Source: Methylobacterium radiodurans
GTDB lineage: Bacteria > Pseudomonadota > Alphaproteobacteria > Rhizobiales > Beijerinckiaceae
Length of the DNA stretch: 64,000 nucleotides
Direction of reading: 5' to 3'
Assembly (NCBI RefSeq): GCF_003173735.1
Contig: NZ_CP029551.1
Location: forward strand, 4,417,001 to 4,481,000
Below the pieces are notes generated by a model. That model saw only the letters and a program-made list of their open reading frames with translations. It made no database searches and was not told where the DNA came from. This document shows positions 28,815 to 37,635 of the stretch, piece by piece. Position 1 is the first letter of the stretch; each line of letters opens with the position of its first letter. The position numbers and the translations under genes were made by a program.

Positions 28815-29816
28815 CCGCCCGCCACGTTCGGCATCCTGGCCCTGGCGCTGGCGATCGAGGCCGCCGCCGGCTACCCGGACGCGCTCTACAGGGCGCTCGG
28901 CCACCCTGTCACCTGGATCGGCCGGCTCATCGCGGCGCTCGACCGGGGGCTGAACCGGGGCGGCTTCGCCCGGCGCCGGTCCATGGGCGTGCTGGCGCTC
29001 ATCGTTCTGCTCGGCACGGTCGGCGCGGCGGCCCTGGCTCTGACGGCGCTGCTCGCGCTCGCCGGCCCTTATGCCGGCCTCGTCCTGCTCGCCGTCCTCT
29101 GCGCGAGCCTGCCGGCGCAGCGCAGCCTGCACGACCATGTCGCGGCCGTCCCGCGCGCCCTGCGGGCGGAGGGTCTGGCCGGCGGGCGGCGCGCCGTGTC
29201 GATGATCGTCGGGCGCGACCCCGAGACGCTCGACGAGGCCGCGATCTGCCGGGCCGCGATCGAGAGCCTCGCCGAGAACTTTTCTGACGGGATCGTGGCG
29301 CCGGCCGTCTGGATCGGCCTCAGCGGGCTGCCGGGCGGCGCCCTCTACAAGGCGGTCAACACGGCCGACAGCATGATCGGCCACCGTACGCCGCGCCACG
29401 AGGCCTTCGGCTGGGCGGCCGCGCGCCTCGACGACCTCGTGAACCTGCCGGCCTCGCGGCTCACCGCCGGGCTGATCGTCGCCGCGGCGGGGATCCACGG
29501 CGTCCGCGCCGGTTTCGACGCGGGTGAGAGCCGGCCCTCGCCCGGGCGCGCTCTCGCGGCGGTGCTGCGGGACGCCCGACGACACCGCTCGCCCAATGCC
29601 GGCTGGCCCGAGGCGGCGATGGCGGGCGCGCTCGGGCTGGCGCTGGCGGGGCCGCGCGTCTACGGCGGCACCGTGGTGGCGGATGCCTGGATGGGCGACG
29701 GCCGGGCCGCGGCCGGCCCGGCGGATATCGAGCGGGCGCTCGCGCTCTACCGCACCGCCTGCCTGCTGCTCTGGGGCCTCGCCGCCGCGGCCGCGGGGCT
29801 CGGCTTCCTGCTCTGA
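28791..29816 (+). CDS. cbiB: Adenosylcobinamide-phosphate synthase
   Basis: A 341-residue integral membrane protein (CbiB, called CobD in the aerobic pathway) that joins aminopropanol phosphate to adenosylcobyric acid. It has four or five hydrophobic segments. Signature stretches are HPVTWIGRLIAALDRGLN, GRDPETLDEAAICRAAIESL, AENFSDGIVAPAVW, NTADSMIGHRTPRHEAFGWA and ARLDDLVNLPASRLTAGLI. Start ATG 28791 gives the normal N-terminus; an earlier in-frame ATG at 28752 is possible. The pair with cobC forms the smaller of two cob loci in the window. Confidence 0.93.
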   Translation: MSWTELAHPPATFGILALALAIEAAAGYPDALYRALGHPVTWIGRLIAALDRGLNRGGFARRRSMGVLALIVLLGTVGAAALALTALLALAGPYAGLVLLAVLCASLPAQRSLHDHVAAVPRALRAEGLAGGRRAVSMIVGRDPETLDEAAICRAAIESLAENFSDGIVAPAVWIGLSGLPGGALYKAVNTADSMIGHRTPRHEAFGWAAARLDDLVNLPASRLTAGLIVAAAGIHGVRAGFDAGESRPSPGRALAAVLRDARRHRSPNAGWPEAAMAGALGLALAGPRVYGGTVVADAWMGDGRAAAGPADIERALALYRTACLLLWGLAAAAAGLGFLL

Positions 29817-29895
29817 TCCGATCCCGTCGAGCCCAGGGAAGGCGCCTCCCTCTCCCCGCACGCGGGGGGAGGGGATCCGCTGCAGCGGCGCGCCA

Positions 29896-29934
29896 GGTCA
29901 AAACTCGATCCGCTTGGCCCCGCGAGGGGTTGCT
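29896..29934. repeat. Left inverted repeat flanking the flagellin/phage island
   Basis: Core GGTCAAAACTCGATCCGCTT followed by GGCCCCGCGAGGGGTTGCT. It matches the reverse complement of 32266-32304 at all but about four of 39 positions. The two copies bracket a 2.3-kb segment with foreign composition. Confidence 0.75.
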
Positions 29935-30102
29935 TGCGACCCATTGCAGACCCTGTGAATGTCCGCTCAGCGGCAACTCAATGGGCAGGCACCGCGTGAC
30001 AAGCGGAGGGGACCTAAACGGGCGTGACGAGTTTGCACACAGCCCGGATCAGCTCCGCCTGGTGCTCAGCGTGTAAGTGAGGCGCCTGCCGTACTCGAAC
30101 TG

Positions 30103-30324
30103 CTAGGCCGCGGCCATTGCCCGGTTCACCTTCACCGCATTCACGAGCGCCGAGCGTTTCAGACTGGTCTGCTTGGTCAGATTGCGGATGACCTGAGTGT
30201 GGGCCTTGGCGACGGTGTGGTTGAGGGCACGGGATAGGGCGATCGGAGCGTTGGCCCCGAGCACCGCGAGTTGGTTGGCGAAGCGGCCGAGCAAGGCGTC
30301 GCCGGTGAAGGTCAGGGCGGACAT
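30103..30324 (-). pseudogene. Truncated phage tail protein (minor tail protein Z-like), remnant
   Basis: A 73-codon frame starting MSALTFTGDALLGRFANQLA and continuing with ALSRALNHTVAKAHTQVIRN and LTKQTSLKRSALVNAVKVNR. This is the N-terminal pattern of lambda gpZ-type minor tail proteins (helical, with basic ALNRT-like and TKQT segments). Those proteins are usually 150-200 residues, and here an early TAG ends the frame. The sequence after the stop (to about 30014) does not restore a recognisable tail protein. It is read as a prophage scar next to the flagellin gene. The family call is moderate. Confidence 0.55.
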
Positions 30325-30353
30325 GCACACCTCAGACTCATCACCTTAGCTAA

Positions 30354-32108
30354 TCAGCGGAACAGGCTCAAGACGTTCTGAGGCACGGCATTGATGATAC
30401 TCAACGCTTGGATACCGAGCTGCTGCTGGGTCTGCAGCGCCTTCAACTTGGTAGATTCTTCTTCGATGTCTGCGTCAACGAGATTTCCGATCGCGCTCTG
30501 CTGAATATCTGAAAGCATCGTGAGCAGCTCAGATTGCCCGGTGATCATCGCTTTGAAGCTCGCCATCCTCGTGATGGAATCTGTGACATTATTTATAATC
30601 TTGTCAACGAATTGAATGAATCCATGTATTTGATCTTGAGTGGTATGAGGTGTTACCGCAAGGGCAGTTCCCGGCCCAGCTAAAGAGACATAATTATAGC
30701 CAACAACGATGTTTTCGCCTGCAAGATTTTTTCTGAAGCTGCTGGCGACTAATTGTGTAGTGTCGAGGATGCCTTTCGGGGATCTATCTGGCTCTTGGAA
30801 ACCCTCGTCTCTCGTAGTAGCGCCCGACACGGTGCCATACCCAATATCTATGGCACTATGGCCGGCCGTAGGGGGAGCGATTGTAATATCAATGGCTGAG
30901 TGAGGCCCAGAGGCATCGAGGCTGAATGTCAATCCCACATACGGGAATGCGTATGCGGATACATTTATCTCAGCTATGTTTTCGATACCGACGGATTTGC
31001 TCTGATATTGTGTTTTAATTTGCTCAGAAATCTCAGATACTATGTCCCAGCGCGAAACATCGGATAGGTTCGTGAAGCCACGAGCAGCCAAAGTCGATCC
31101 ATTTATTAGAACATCATAAACTACAGCTGGGTACTTGTCCCGAAACGGTCTGATTTCCAGATGTATTTCGGATCCGCCGCTAAAATCGATGCCGTCGCCT
31201 TCGTTGGTCACAGTAAAGCTTGATGCTGGTGCGCCAGAAACCTGGAAGGAGACAACGTCTCCTGCCGACAGGTCGGACACGGCGATGTCGACGTAACTCG
31301 CCTGCGGATCGCCAAACTGATCAATAGGATGATCTGCTGGCACCCCCGCCACAGGTGCGGCGACGCCGTTTGTATAACTACCGATGATAGTTTTGCTCAT
31401 ATCGCGGACGTACAAGCGCAATGTTCCATCACCTTGCTTGTTCGTGCCAGCGTAGGAGGCTGTAATCTGCGAGCTGAGGCCTGATGAATTTATACTTTGT
31501 GCGAGCCTGTATATTTGATCAATTGTTTCGCTGCCGGTGACAAGTGGCGTGTGTGGGACGACAGTGTTGGCGTCAAAAAGGGCCAATGAAGCAATGTCCA
31601 GCTTTTCTATCTTCGTTGACAAGGTCCCGTTGTCGCTGCGCGGGGCGCCTAAAACGAAATTGGCATAGCGGGTCCAATTTGGATTGCTGGCGCCAGAATC
31701 GACTGATAGCCAATTCTGACCATTCGCGGATGCGGTGTCAGCATTCGTCCGTAGCTTCTGTTGTAAAATTTCGATCTCGCCCTGAAGCTTTGGCCGATCA
31801 GTATTCTCGGACATGGCGCTCACAAGGCGCTCACGGATTTCCCCGAGATCGGCCAAGGTTGTTGTGAGGCCAACCGTTGTCACGTCGATACCAGCCGCAC
31901 CAAGAGCGAGGCTTGATTTGATAGCGCTATTGATACCGCGATCAGACCGCAACGTCGAGGCGATGGCCCAGTAGGCGGCGCCATCAGCGGCCGAACTTAT
32001 ACGTTGGCCAGTCGAGAATCGGTTATTGGTAGTGTCAATCTGACTGTTGATCGAGCGCAAGGTCTGTAGCGCTATCACCGCCGAGCTATTGGTCAGGATG
32101 CTGGTCAT
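30354..32108 (-). CDS. Flagellin with large variable domain, atypical composition
   Basis: A 584-residue filament protein. The conserved D0/D1 N-terminus spans about residues 1-160 (IALQTLRSINSQIDTTNNRF, STGQRISSAADGAAYWAIAS), and the C-terminal D1/D0 covers the last 90 residues, ending QQQLGIQALSIINAVPQNVL. Between them lies a long variable, surface-exposed domain rich in Ser, Thr, Asp and Ile. The gene is clearly AT-richer, with codon use unlike its neighbours, and sits by a phage remnant inside an inverted-repeat bracket, which suggests transfer. ATG 32108 is chosen for the canonical MTSILTNSSA start. A CtrA-type box lies 60 nt upstream. No other flagellar gene is in the window. Confidence 0.92.
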   Translation of the reverse strand: MTSILTNSSAVIALQTLRSINSQIDTTNNRFSTGQRISSAADGAAYWAIASTLRSDRGINSAIKSSLALGAAGIDVTTVGLTTTLADLGEIRERLVSAMSENTDRPKLQGEIEILQQKLRTNADTASANGQNWLSVDSGASNPNWTRYANFVLGAPRSDNGTLSTKIEKLDIASLALFDANTVVPHTPLVTGSETIDQIYRLAQSINSSGLSSQITASYAGTNKQGDGTLRLYVRDMSKTIIGSYTNGVAAPVAGVPADHPIDQFGDPQASYVDIAVSDLSAGDVVSFQVSGAPASSFTVTNEGDGIDFSGGSEIHLEIRPFRDKYPAVVYDVLINGSTLAARGFTNLSDVSRWDIVSEISEQIKTQYQSKSVGIENIAEINVSAYAFPYVGLTFSLDASGPHSAIDITIAPPTAGHSAIDIGYGTVSGATTRDEGFQEPDRSPKGILDTTQLVASSFRKNLAGENIVVGYNYVSLAGPGTALAVTPHTTQDQIHGFIQFVDKIINNVTDSITRMASFKAMITGQSELLTMLSDIQQSAIGNLVDADIEEESTKLKALQTQQQLGIQALSIINAVPQNVLSLFR

Positions 32109-32167
32109 GAAGCACGCGATCGGCACACATACCCTTCGGACACCCCCGAGGGATAGATTTTAACCAC

Positions 32168-32183
32168 TTAACTTAGAGTTAAC
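32168..32183. promoter_or_regulatory. CtrA-type binding site upstream of flagellin
   Basis: TTAACTTAGAGTTAAC matches TTAA-N7-TTAAC, the binding consensus of the alphaproteobacterial master regulator CtrA, at every fixed position. It lies 60-75 nt before the flagellin start in an AT-rich upstream region with additional TTAA half-sites at 32159-32162 and about 32197. CtrA controls motility genes in many alphaproteobacteria. Binding here is inferred. Confidence 0.65.
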
Positions 32184-32265
32184 CACACATAGCCTGGTTA
32201 AGGTTCTAGGCCGGTCGAGACAATGCGAGCCGCAGCCGTAGCGCTGGAGTCCGCTCACCGCCTCA

Positions 32266-32304
32266 GCAGCCCCTCGCGCGGCCAAGCGGATCGCGTTTTG
32301 ACCC
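32266..32304. repeat. Right inverted repeat flanking the flagellin/phage island
   Basis: Inverted partner of 29896-29934: AGCAGCCCCTCGCGCGGCCA followed by AGCGGATCGCGTTTTGACC. It ends 2 nt before the stop of the neighbouring MFS gene, so the boundary of the foreign segment abuts that gene's 3' end. Confidence 0.75.
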
Positions 32305-32305
32305 G

Positions 32306-33661
32306 CTACGCCGTGCGTGGCGCCGCCGGCTCGATCGCCCTTCCCCGCCGGGCAGCGTCGCGGCGGAGCGCCGAGAGCACCACGAACATCAGGCAGGCCC
32401 CGAGCCCGAGGCAGGCCGCGAGAAAATACATCGGCGCGAGGTCGCTGCCGCTGCGGTCGCGGATGAACGGGACCGCGTTCTGCGCGACGAAGCCGCCGAG
32501 ATTGCCCACCGAGTTGATCGCCGCGATGCCGGCCGCCGCGCTCGCGCCCTTGAGGAAGGTCGGCGGCAGGGACCAGAACACGGGCTGGGCCGAGAACACG
32601 CCCGCCGCCGCCACGCACAGGCAGGCGAATTTCAGCGCCGCACCCGGCAGCACGACGCTCAGCACCAGGGCGGCGGCCGCCACGAGCCCCGGCACCACCA
32701 CGTGCCAGAGCTGATCGCCGGTGCGCGCTGCGCGCCGGGGCACCCACCAGAGCGCGAGGGCCGTGACGATCCAAGGCACGATGTTGATGAAGCCGTTCGT
32801 GGTGTTCGAGGCACCGAAGCCCTTCACCACGGTTGGCAGCCAGTAGCTCAGGCCGTAGGCGGCCAGAGGGAAGGCCACGTAGACCGAGGCCAGCATCCAG
32901 ACCCGCCGGTCGAGCAGCGCCGCGAAGGGGTTATGGTGCTCGACCTGTCCCCCGCTCGCGCGCTCGTGGGCGAGCTGGCGCGAGAGCCAGGCCTTGCCCT
33001 CGGGCGGCAGCCAGGGCGCCCGCTCCGGCCCGTCCGGCAGGATCTTCAGCACCACGAATGTGAGGACCAGGGCCGGCAGGCCGGTCGCCACGAAGACCCA
33101 CTGCCAGCCTTTGAGGCCCAGGAGCCCGTCGAGGTCGAGCAGTGCGCCGCCGATCGCCGCGCCGACCGCGTTGGCGAAGGCGCTGGCGATCATGAACCAG
33201 CCGATCATCCGGGCGCGGTGGGATTGCGGGAACCATAGGGTGAGCGCGAACAGCACGCCCGGGAAGAAGCCCGCCTCCGCCACGCCCAGCAGGAAGCGCA
33301 GCACGTAGAACATCGTCGTGTTCTGGGTGAAGCCGAGCAGGACCGTGATCAGCCCCCAGGTGAACATGATGCGGGCGAACCAGCGCCGTGCGCCGACCCG
33401 CTCCAGGATCACGTTGGCCGGCACCTCGAACAGGAAGTAGCCGAGGAAGAACAGCGAGGCGCCGAGACCGTAGACGCTCTCGCTGAGCCCCAGATCGCCG
33501 ACCATCTGGAGCTTGGCGTAGGAGATGTTCTGCCGGTCGATATAGGCGATGAGGTACATCAGCCCGAGAAGCGGCATCAGCCGCAGCGTCACCGTGCGGA
33601 CCGTGTCGTGCGCGAGGCGTGCATCGACCTGAGGCGGCTCGGGGGTGATGTCGGGCCTCAT
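32306..33661 (-). CDS. MFS transporter, anion:cation symporter (ACS) type
   Basis: A 451-residue membrane protein with about twelve helices. The first helix, MPLLGLMYLIAYIDRQNISYAKL, and the next, LFFLGYFLFEVPANVILERVGARRW, are the hallmark of the ACS/phthalate permease family, which imports organic anions such as phthalate, tartrate and glucarate. RMIGWFMIASAFANAVGAAI is also typical. Substrate is not predictable, because no catabolic genes are adjacent. It lies between the flagellin island and cobQ; its promoter would be in the short gap after 33661. Confidence 0.9.
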   Translation of the reverse strand: MRPDITPEPPQVDARLAHDTVRTVTLRLMPLLGLMYLIAYIDRQNISYAKLQMVGDLGLSESVYGLGASLFFLGYFLFEVPANVILERVGARRWFARIMFTWGLITVLLGFTQNTTMFYVLRFLLGVAEAGFFPGVLFALTLWFPQSHRARMIGWFMIASAFANAVGAAIGGALLDLDGLLGLKGWQWVFVATGLPALVLTFVVLKILPDGPERAPWLPPEGKAWLSRQLAHERASGGQVEHHNPFAALLDRRVWMLASVYVAFPLAAYGLSYWLPTVVKGFGASNTTNGFINIVPWIVTALALWWVPRRAARTGDQLWHVVVPGLVAAAALVLSVVLPGAALKFACLCVAAAGVFSAQPVFWSLPPTFLKGASAAAGIAAINSVGNLGGFVAQNAVPFIRDRSGSDLAPMYFLAACLGLGACLMFVVLSALRRDAARRGRAIEPAAPRTA

Positions 33662-33721
33662 GGCGTCCTCCCGCGTCCGGCTTCCGGTCCGGACTTCAGG
33701 TTTAGCCTAGGGCGGTCAATC

Positions 33722-35176
33722 CTAGCGCGCCAGCGCCAGCAGGCGCCCGAGATCGACATGGGTCTCGAGGTGTTCGGCGAGCCGGTCGAGCGCCACCTCG
33801 ACGCCGGCCTCGTAGGCGATGCCGCCGGCCTGCGCCCCGAGCCGGGCGAGCCAGGCGGCGCGCTGCCGGTCGTCGGCGAAGAGCCCGTGCAGGTAGGTGC
33901 CGCAGACGAGCCCGTCGGCCGAGACCGCCCCGTCGAGGCGCCCGTCGGCGAGCCGCAGCAGCGGGCGGACGGCGTCGGGCCCGGACGTCGCGCCGATATG
34001 CATCTCGTAGCCGGTGAACGGCAGGCCGTCCGCGAGGCTGGTGCCGGTGACCGCCTCCAGCCGCTTCTCGGGCGTCATCACGGTCTCGACGTCGAGGAGG
34101 CCGAGGCCCGGCACGGTGCGCGGCGCGCCCTCGATGCCGTGCGGGTCGGAGAGCGTGCGCCCGAGCATCTGATAGCCGCCGCAGAGCCCGAGCACCCGGC
34201 CGCCCCGGCGCAGATGCGCCCGGAGGTCGATGTCCCAGCCCTCTTCGCGCAGGGCGTCGAGGTCGTCGATCGTGGTCTTGGAGCCGGGCAGCAGCACGAG
34301 TGCCGCGTCGCCCGGGATCGGCTCGCCCGAACGCACCAGCACCACCGCGACGCCGGGCTCGGCCCTGAGCGGGTCGAGATCGTCGAAATTGGCGATGCGC
34401 GGCAGCACCGGCACGGCGATCTTCACCCCCGCGGCGCCGGGCGCCGAGCCCGCGAGCCCCAGCACGTCCTCGGCGGGCAGGCGCGCGGCGGCGGGCAGGT
34501 GCGGGACGAGCCCCAGAGCGTCCCAGCCCGTCCGCTCTGCGATGAGGCGCATGCCGTCGGCGAACAGCGCCGGGTCGCCGCGGAAGCGGTTGACGAGGAA
34601 GCCCCGGATCATCGCGGCGTCGGCCGGATCGATCACCGCCTTCGTGCCGACGAGGCTCGCGATCACCCCGCCCCGGTCGATGTCGCCGACGAGGATCACC
34701 GGCGTATCGGTGGCGCGGGCAAAGCCCATATTTGCGATGTCGCCGGCCCGCAGGTTCACCTCGGAGGCCGAGCCCGCCCCCTCGACCAGCACGAGGTCGG
34801 CCTCCGAGCGCAGCCGCGCGAAGCTGTCGAGCACCGCCCGCATCAGGCGCGGCTTCCAGGCCTGGTAGTCGCGCGCCCTGACGGTCGCGATCATGCGGCC
34901 CTGCACCACCACCTGCGAGCCGACCTCGCTCTGGGGCTTCAGCAGCACTGGGTTCATGTGGACGGTGGGGCTGATCCCGGCCGCCCGCGCCTGGAGCGCC
35001 TGGGCGCGGCCGATCTCGCCCCCGTCCACTGTCACGGCGGCGTTGTTCGACATGTTCTGCGGCTTGAACGGCCGCACCCGGAGGCCCCGCCGGGAGAAGG
35101 CGCGCGCGAGCCCGGCCACGATCAGCGACTTGCCGACGTCGGAGCCGGTGCCCTGGATCATCAGGGCGCGGGTCAT
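33722..35176 (-). CDS. cobQ: Cobyric acid synthase
   Basis: A 484-residue glutamine-dependent amidotransferase that amidates side chains b, d, e and g of adenosylcobyrinic acid a,c-diamide. The N-terminal ATPase part starts [20 protein letters not shown] (P-loop near residues 9-16), with [12 protein letters not shown] and MNPVLLKPQ. The C-terminal glutaminase part has [13 protein letters not shown] with the Cys nucleophile and an HGLF segment with a conserved His. Length matches CobQ/CbiP. It is followed upstream by cobO and cobU on the same strand. Confidence 0.96.
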   Translation of the reverse strand: MTRALMIQGTGSDVGKSLIVAGLARAFSRRGLRVRPFKPQNMSNNAAVTVDGGEIGRAQALQARAAGISPTVHMNPVLLKPQSEVGSQVVVQGRMIATVRARDYQAWKPRLMRAVLDSFARLRSEADLVLVEGAGSASEVNLRAGDIANMGFARATDTPVILVGDIDRGGVIASLVGTKAVIDPADAAMIRGFLVNRFRGDPALFADGMRLIAERTGWDALGLVPHLPAAARLPAEDVLGLAGSAPGAAGVKIAVPVLPRIANFDDLDPLRAEPGVAVVLVRSGEPIPGDAALVLLPGSKTTIDDLDALREEGWDIDLRAHLRRGGRVLGLCGGYQMLGRTLSDPHGIEGAPRTVPGLGLLDVETVMTPEKRLEAVTGTSLADGLPFTGYEMHIGATSGPDAVRPLLRLADGRLDGAVSADGLVCGTYLHGLFADDRQRAAWLARLGAQAGGIAYEAGVEVALDRLAEHLETHVDLGRLLALAR

Positions 35177-35189
35177 GCGCGCACGACCA

Positions 35190-35798
35190 TCAGAACTCGA
35201 TCCCCTCCTGCGCCTTCACGCCCGACGCGAAATGGTGCTTCACGCTGCCCATCTCGGTGACGAGGTCGGCGGCCTCGATCAGCATCGGCTTGGCGTTGCG
35301 GCCGGTGACCACGACGTGCAGGTCCGGCCGCCGAGCCTGGAGGGTTCCCACCACTGCCGCAAGGTCGAGATAGTCGTAGCGGAGCGCGATATTGAGCTCG
35401 TCGAGGACGAGCAGGCGGACCGTCGGATCGGCCATCAGCGCCTCGGCCCGCACCCAGGCGTGGCGGCAGGCTGCGATGTCTCGGGCCTTGTCCTGCGTCT
35501 CCCAGGTGAAGCCCTCGCCCAGCGTGTGCCAGGCGACCCGTTCGCCGAAGGCCTGGAACGCGTGGCGCTCGCCCGTGTCCCAGCCGCCCTTGATGAACTG
35601 CACGCAGGCCACCCGCCAGCCGCGCCCGAGGGCGCGCAGCATCAGCCCGAGCGCTGCGGTCGTCTTGCCCTTGCCGGGGCCGGTATGGACGATGAGCAGG
35701 CCCTTCTCGACGGTCTTCCCCGCCACCTCGGCGTCCTGCACGGCCTTGCGCTTGGCCATCTTCTCGCGGTGGCGCTCGGCCTCTGCGTCGTCGCTCAC
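35190..35798 (-). CDS. cobO: Corrinoid adenosyltransferase (CobA/CobO type)
   Basis: A 202-residue ATP:cob(I)alamin adenosyltransferase that attaches the upper adenosyl ligand. The P-loop is in [20 protein letters not shown] (about residues 36-55), with [29 protein letters not shown] and [20 protein letters not shown] as further family marks. The GTG at 35798 has a strong GGAGGT site 6 nt upstream and overlaps the cobU stop as GTGA, which fixes the start; longer readings run through cobU out of frame. Confidence 0.95.
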   Translation of the reverse strand: MSDDAEAERHREKMAKRKAVQDAEVAGKTVEKGLLIVHTGPGKGKTTAALGLMLRALGRGWRVACVQFIKGGWDTGERHAFQAFGERVAWHTLGEGFTWETQDKARDIAACRHAWVRAEALMADPTVRLLVLDELNIALRYDYLDLAAVVGTLQARRPDLHVVVTGRNAKPMLIEAADLVTEMGSVKHHFASGVKAQEGIEF

Positions 35799-36334
35799 GG
35801 CTGACCTCCGGGTTTCGCGTCGGTTTTCACGGTCATGGGCAGGCCCGCCACCATGAAGACGACGCGGTCGGCCTGGGCGGCGAGGCGCTGGTGCAGGCGG
35901 CCGGCCTCGTCGCGGAAACGGCGGGCGAGCGCGTTGTCCGGCACGATGCCGAGGCCGACCTCGTTGCCGACGAGCACCACGGGTCCCGCCGCCGCCGCGC
36001 AGGCCGCCAGCAGGGCCGCGCCCGCCGCCGTCACGTCGGCCTCGGCGAGGATCAGGTTGGTGAGCCAGAGCGTCAGGCAATCGACCAGCACCGGCCCCGT
36101 CGCCTCCGCCACCGCCTCGGGCAGATCCATCGGCGCGTCGCGGGTGATCCAGCCGTCCGGGCGCCGCGCCCGGTGCAGGGCGATCCGCTCGCGCATCTCG
36201 TCGTCCCACGCCTGGGCGGTGGCGAGATAGAGCCAGGGCGCCGGCCGCGCCTCGATCAGCGCCTCCGCATAGGCGCTCTTGCCCGAGCGCGCGCCGCCGA
36301 GCACCAGGGTCATCCGGGAGGTGGTTTGAAGCAT
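35795..36334 (-). CDS. cobU: Adenosylcobinamide kinase / guanylyltransferase
   Basis: A 179-residue bifunctional enzyme (CobU, also called CobP) that phosphorylates adenosylcobinamide and transfers GMP to it. VLGGARSGKSAYAEALIEA is the P-loop (about residues 11-29), followed by LYLATAQAWDDEMRERIALH, where the guanylylated His normally lies, then VDCLTLWLTNLIL and VGNEVGLGIVPDNALARRFR. Start at 36334 is taken; the Met seven codons later is an alternative. The gene diverges from the riboswitch-led operon 128 nt away. Confidence 0.94.
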   Translation of the reverse strand: MLQTTSRMTLVLGGARSGKSAYAEALIEARPAPWLYLATAQAWDDEMRERIALHRARRPDGWITRDAPMDLPEAVAEATGPVLVDCLTLWLTNLILAEADVTAAGAALLAACAAAAGPVVLVGNEVGLGIVPDNALARRFRDEAGRLHQRLAAQADRVVFMVAGLPMTVKTDAKPGGQP

Positions 36335-36461
36335 CCGAACCCTTTGCCCCGCAGCGCCCGGGCCGTCAAAGCCCGGCGCTGCGGGTCCTGGCCGGGATAC
36401 TGGCCGAAAGTCCGGCCGGGAACGCGTTGTGCCCTCGGTCCCGACAGGCTATGAGCGAGAA

Positions 36462-36627
36462 TGGACGGTGCCCCCTCGCGGGGGTGAAAAGGGAATGCGG
36501 TGACGGGGCGACCCGAATTCCGCGGCTGCCCCCGCAACTGTGAGCGGCGAGTTCCTGCCACCAGCCACCGGGATGTCCCGGGAAGGCGGCAGGCGCGAGG
36601 ATCCGCGAGCCAGGAGACCTGCCGTCC
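36462..36627 (+). promoter_or_regulatory. Cobalamin (B12) riboswitch
   Basis: The plus strand shows the conserved core in order: GGGTGAAAAGGGAATGCGGTG, interrupted here as GTGAAAAGGGAATGCGGTG at 36484-36502, then GCTGCCCCCGCAACTGTGA (36525-36543), GCCACCGGG with its pairing CCCGGGAAGGC, and the B12 box GAGCCAGGAGACCTGCC (36607-36623). It lies 52 nt before cbtB, so it controls the cobalt-uptake and cob operon and should reduce expression when adenosylcobalamin binds. The sequence between the B12 box and the ATG is GC-rich and could hide the ribosome site. Confidence 0.95.
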
Positions 36628-36678
36628 GCCCGTGTTTCCTCGAACGCCGCCGGTGGGGCGGCCGGAGATCGTCACCCG

Positions 36679-36855
36679 ATGACCACGCAGGTTCAGACCC
36701 TCGGCGCCACCCGCACGAACGAGCGCCTCGGCGCGGTTCTGCTCGCCGCCCTCTTCGGCCTCGGCCTCGTCTTCATGGCGGGCTTCGCGCCGGCCCAGGC
36801 GCTGCACAACGCGGCGCACGACTTCCGGCACACGCAGAACTTCCCCTGCCACTGA
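36679..36855 (+). CDS. cbtB: Cobalt transporter accessory subunit CbtB
   Basis: A 58-residue protein with one membrane segment (about residues 18-36: LGAVLLAALFGLGLVFMAGF) and a C-terminal His-rich end, HNAAHDFRHTQNFPCH. The final H-xxx-HDxRH...PCH arrangement is the metal-binding hallmark of CbtB. With CbtA it forms a small predicted cobalt importer that is almost always under B12 riboswitch control, exactly as here. It is short and easily missed; the start is set by the first ATG after the riboswitch. Confidence 0.93.
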   Translation: MTTQVQTLGATRTNERLGAVLLAALFGLGLVFMAGFAPAQALHNAAHDFRHTQNFPCH

Positions 36856-36876
36856 CCGGCTGAAGCCACCCGCTTC

Positions 36877-37635
36877 ATGATCCTCCGGCTCCTGTCGGCG
36901 GCGCTCGCCGCCGGCTTCCTCGCGGCCGTGGTCGCGACCGGTCTCCAGGTCGCCCTCACCTCCCCGCTGATCATCGAGGCCGAGCGCTACGAGAGCGGCA
37001 CGGCGCACAGCGCCGCGCTGCCGCTCGCGCCCGCGCGGTTCGAGGGCGCGCTTCTGCACCTCGCCCAACTGCACTTGGCCCATGGGGGCGAGTCGCACGA
37101 CCACGGCGCCCCGGCCTGGCAGCCCGGCGCGGGCCTGCCGCGCATCCTCTTCACGGGCCTCGCCACGCTGGTCGGCGGCGTCGGCTACGCGCTGCTGCTC
37201 GGCGCCGTGATGCTGGCGCTCGGGCGTGACCCGACGCCGGAGCGGGCGCTCGCCTTCGCGGTGGCTGGCTTCGTCAGCGTGGGCCTTGCGCCCGCGCTCG
37301 GCCTGCCGCCGGAATTGCCGGGCAGCGAGGCCGCGCCGCTCGCCACCCGGCAGGCGTGGTGGCTGATGACCGCGCTCGCGACCGGGATGGGGCTCTATCT
37401 CATCGCGATCCGGCGCGTCGCCGTGACGATCCTCGGCGGCCTCGTGCTGATCGTGGCGCCCCATATCGCCGGGGCGCCGGAGGTGGCCGCCGCGAAGTCC
37501 GATTTGCCGGCCGGACTCGCCGCGCAGTTCGCGGCCCGCTCGCTCGCGGTCGGCTTCGTGTTCTGGGCGGTGATCGGCCTCTCCTTCGGCTGGGCCTGGC
37601 AGGCCTTCGGACGGGAGCGGCCCGCCCGTGCCTGA
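36877..37635 (+). CDS. cbtA: Cobalt transporter subunit CbtA
   Basis: A 252-residue membrane protein with five or six hydrophobic segments. It starts MILRLLSAALAAGFLAAVVA and has the family's first periplasmic loop with the ESGTAHS and HGGESHDHGAP His-containing stretches, PHIAGAPE near residue 205, and WAVIGLSFGWAWQ at the end. CbtA is predicted to carry cobalt across the inner membrane for corrin synthesis. It follows cbtB after 21 nt and overlaps the next gene by 8 nt. Confidence 0.93.
   Translation: MILRLLSAALAAGFLAAVVATGLQVALTSPLIIEAERYESGTAHSAALPLAPARFEGALLHLAQLHLAHGGESHDHGAPAWQPGAGLPRILFTGLATLVGGVGYALLLGAVMLALGRDPTPERALAFAVAGFVSVGLAPALGLPPELPGSEAAPLATRQAWWLMTALATGMGLYLIAIRRVAVTILGGLVLIVAPHIAGAPEVAAAKSDLPAGLAAQFAARSLAVGFVFWAVIGLSFGWAWQAFGRERPARA

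Noticed and set aside
29820..30102. Possible tRNA gene or attachment site at the edge of the flagellin island
   Set aside because: No cloverleaf or tRNA 3' end could be found near either inverted repeat, so an integrase-type insertion is not supported.
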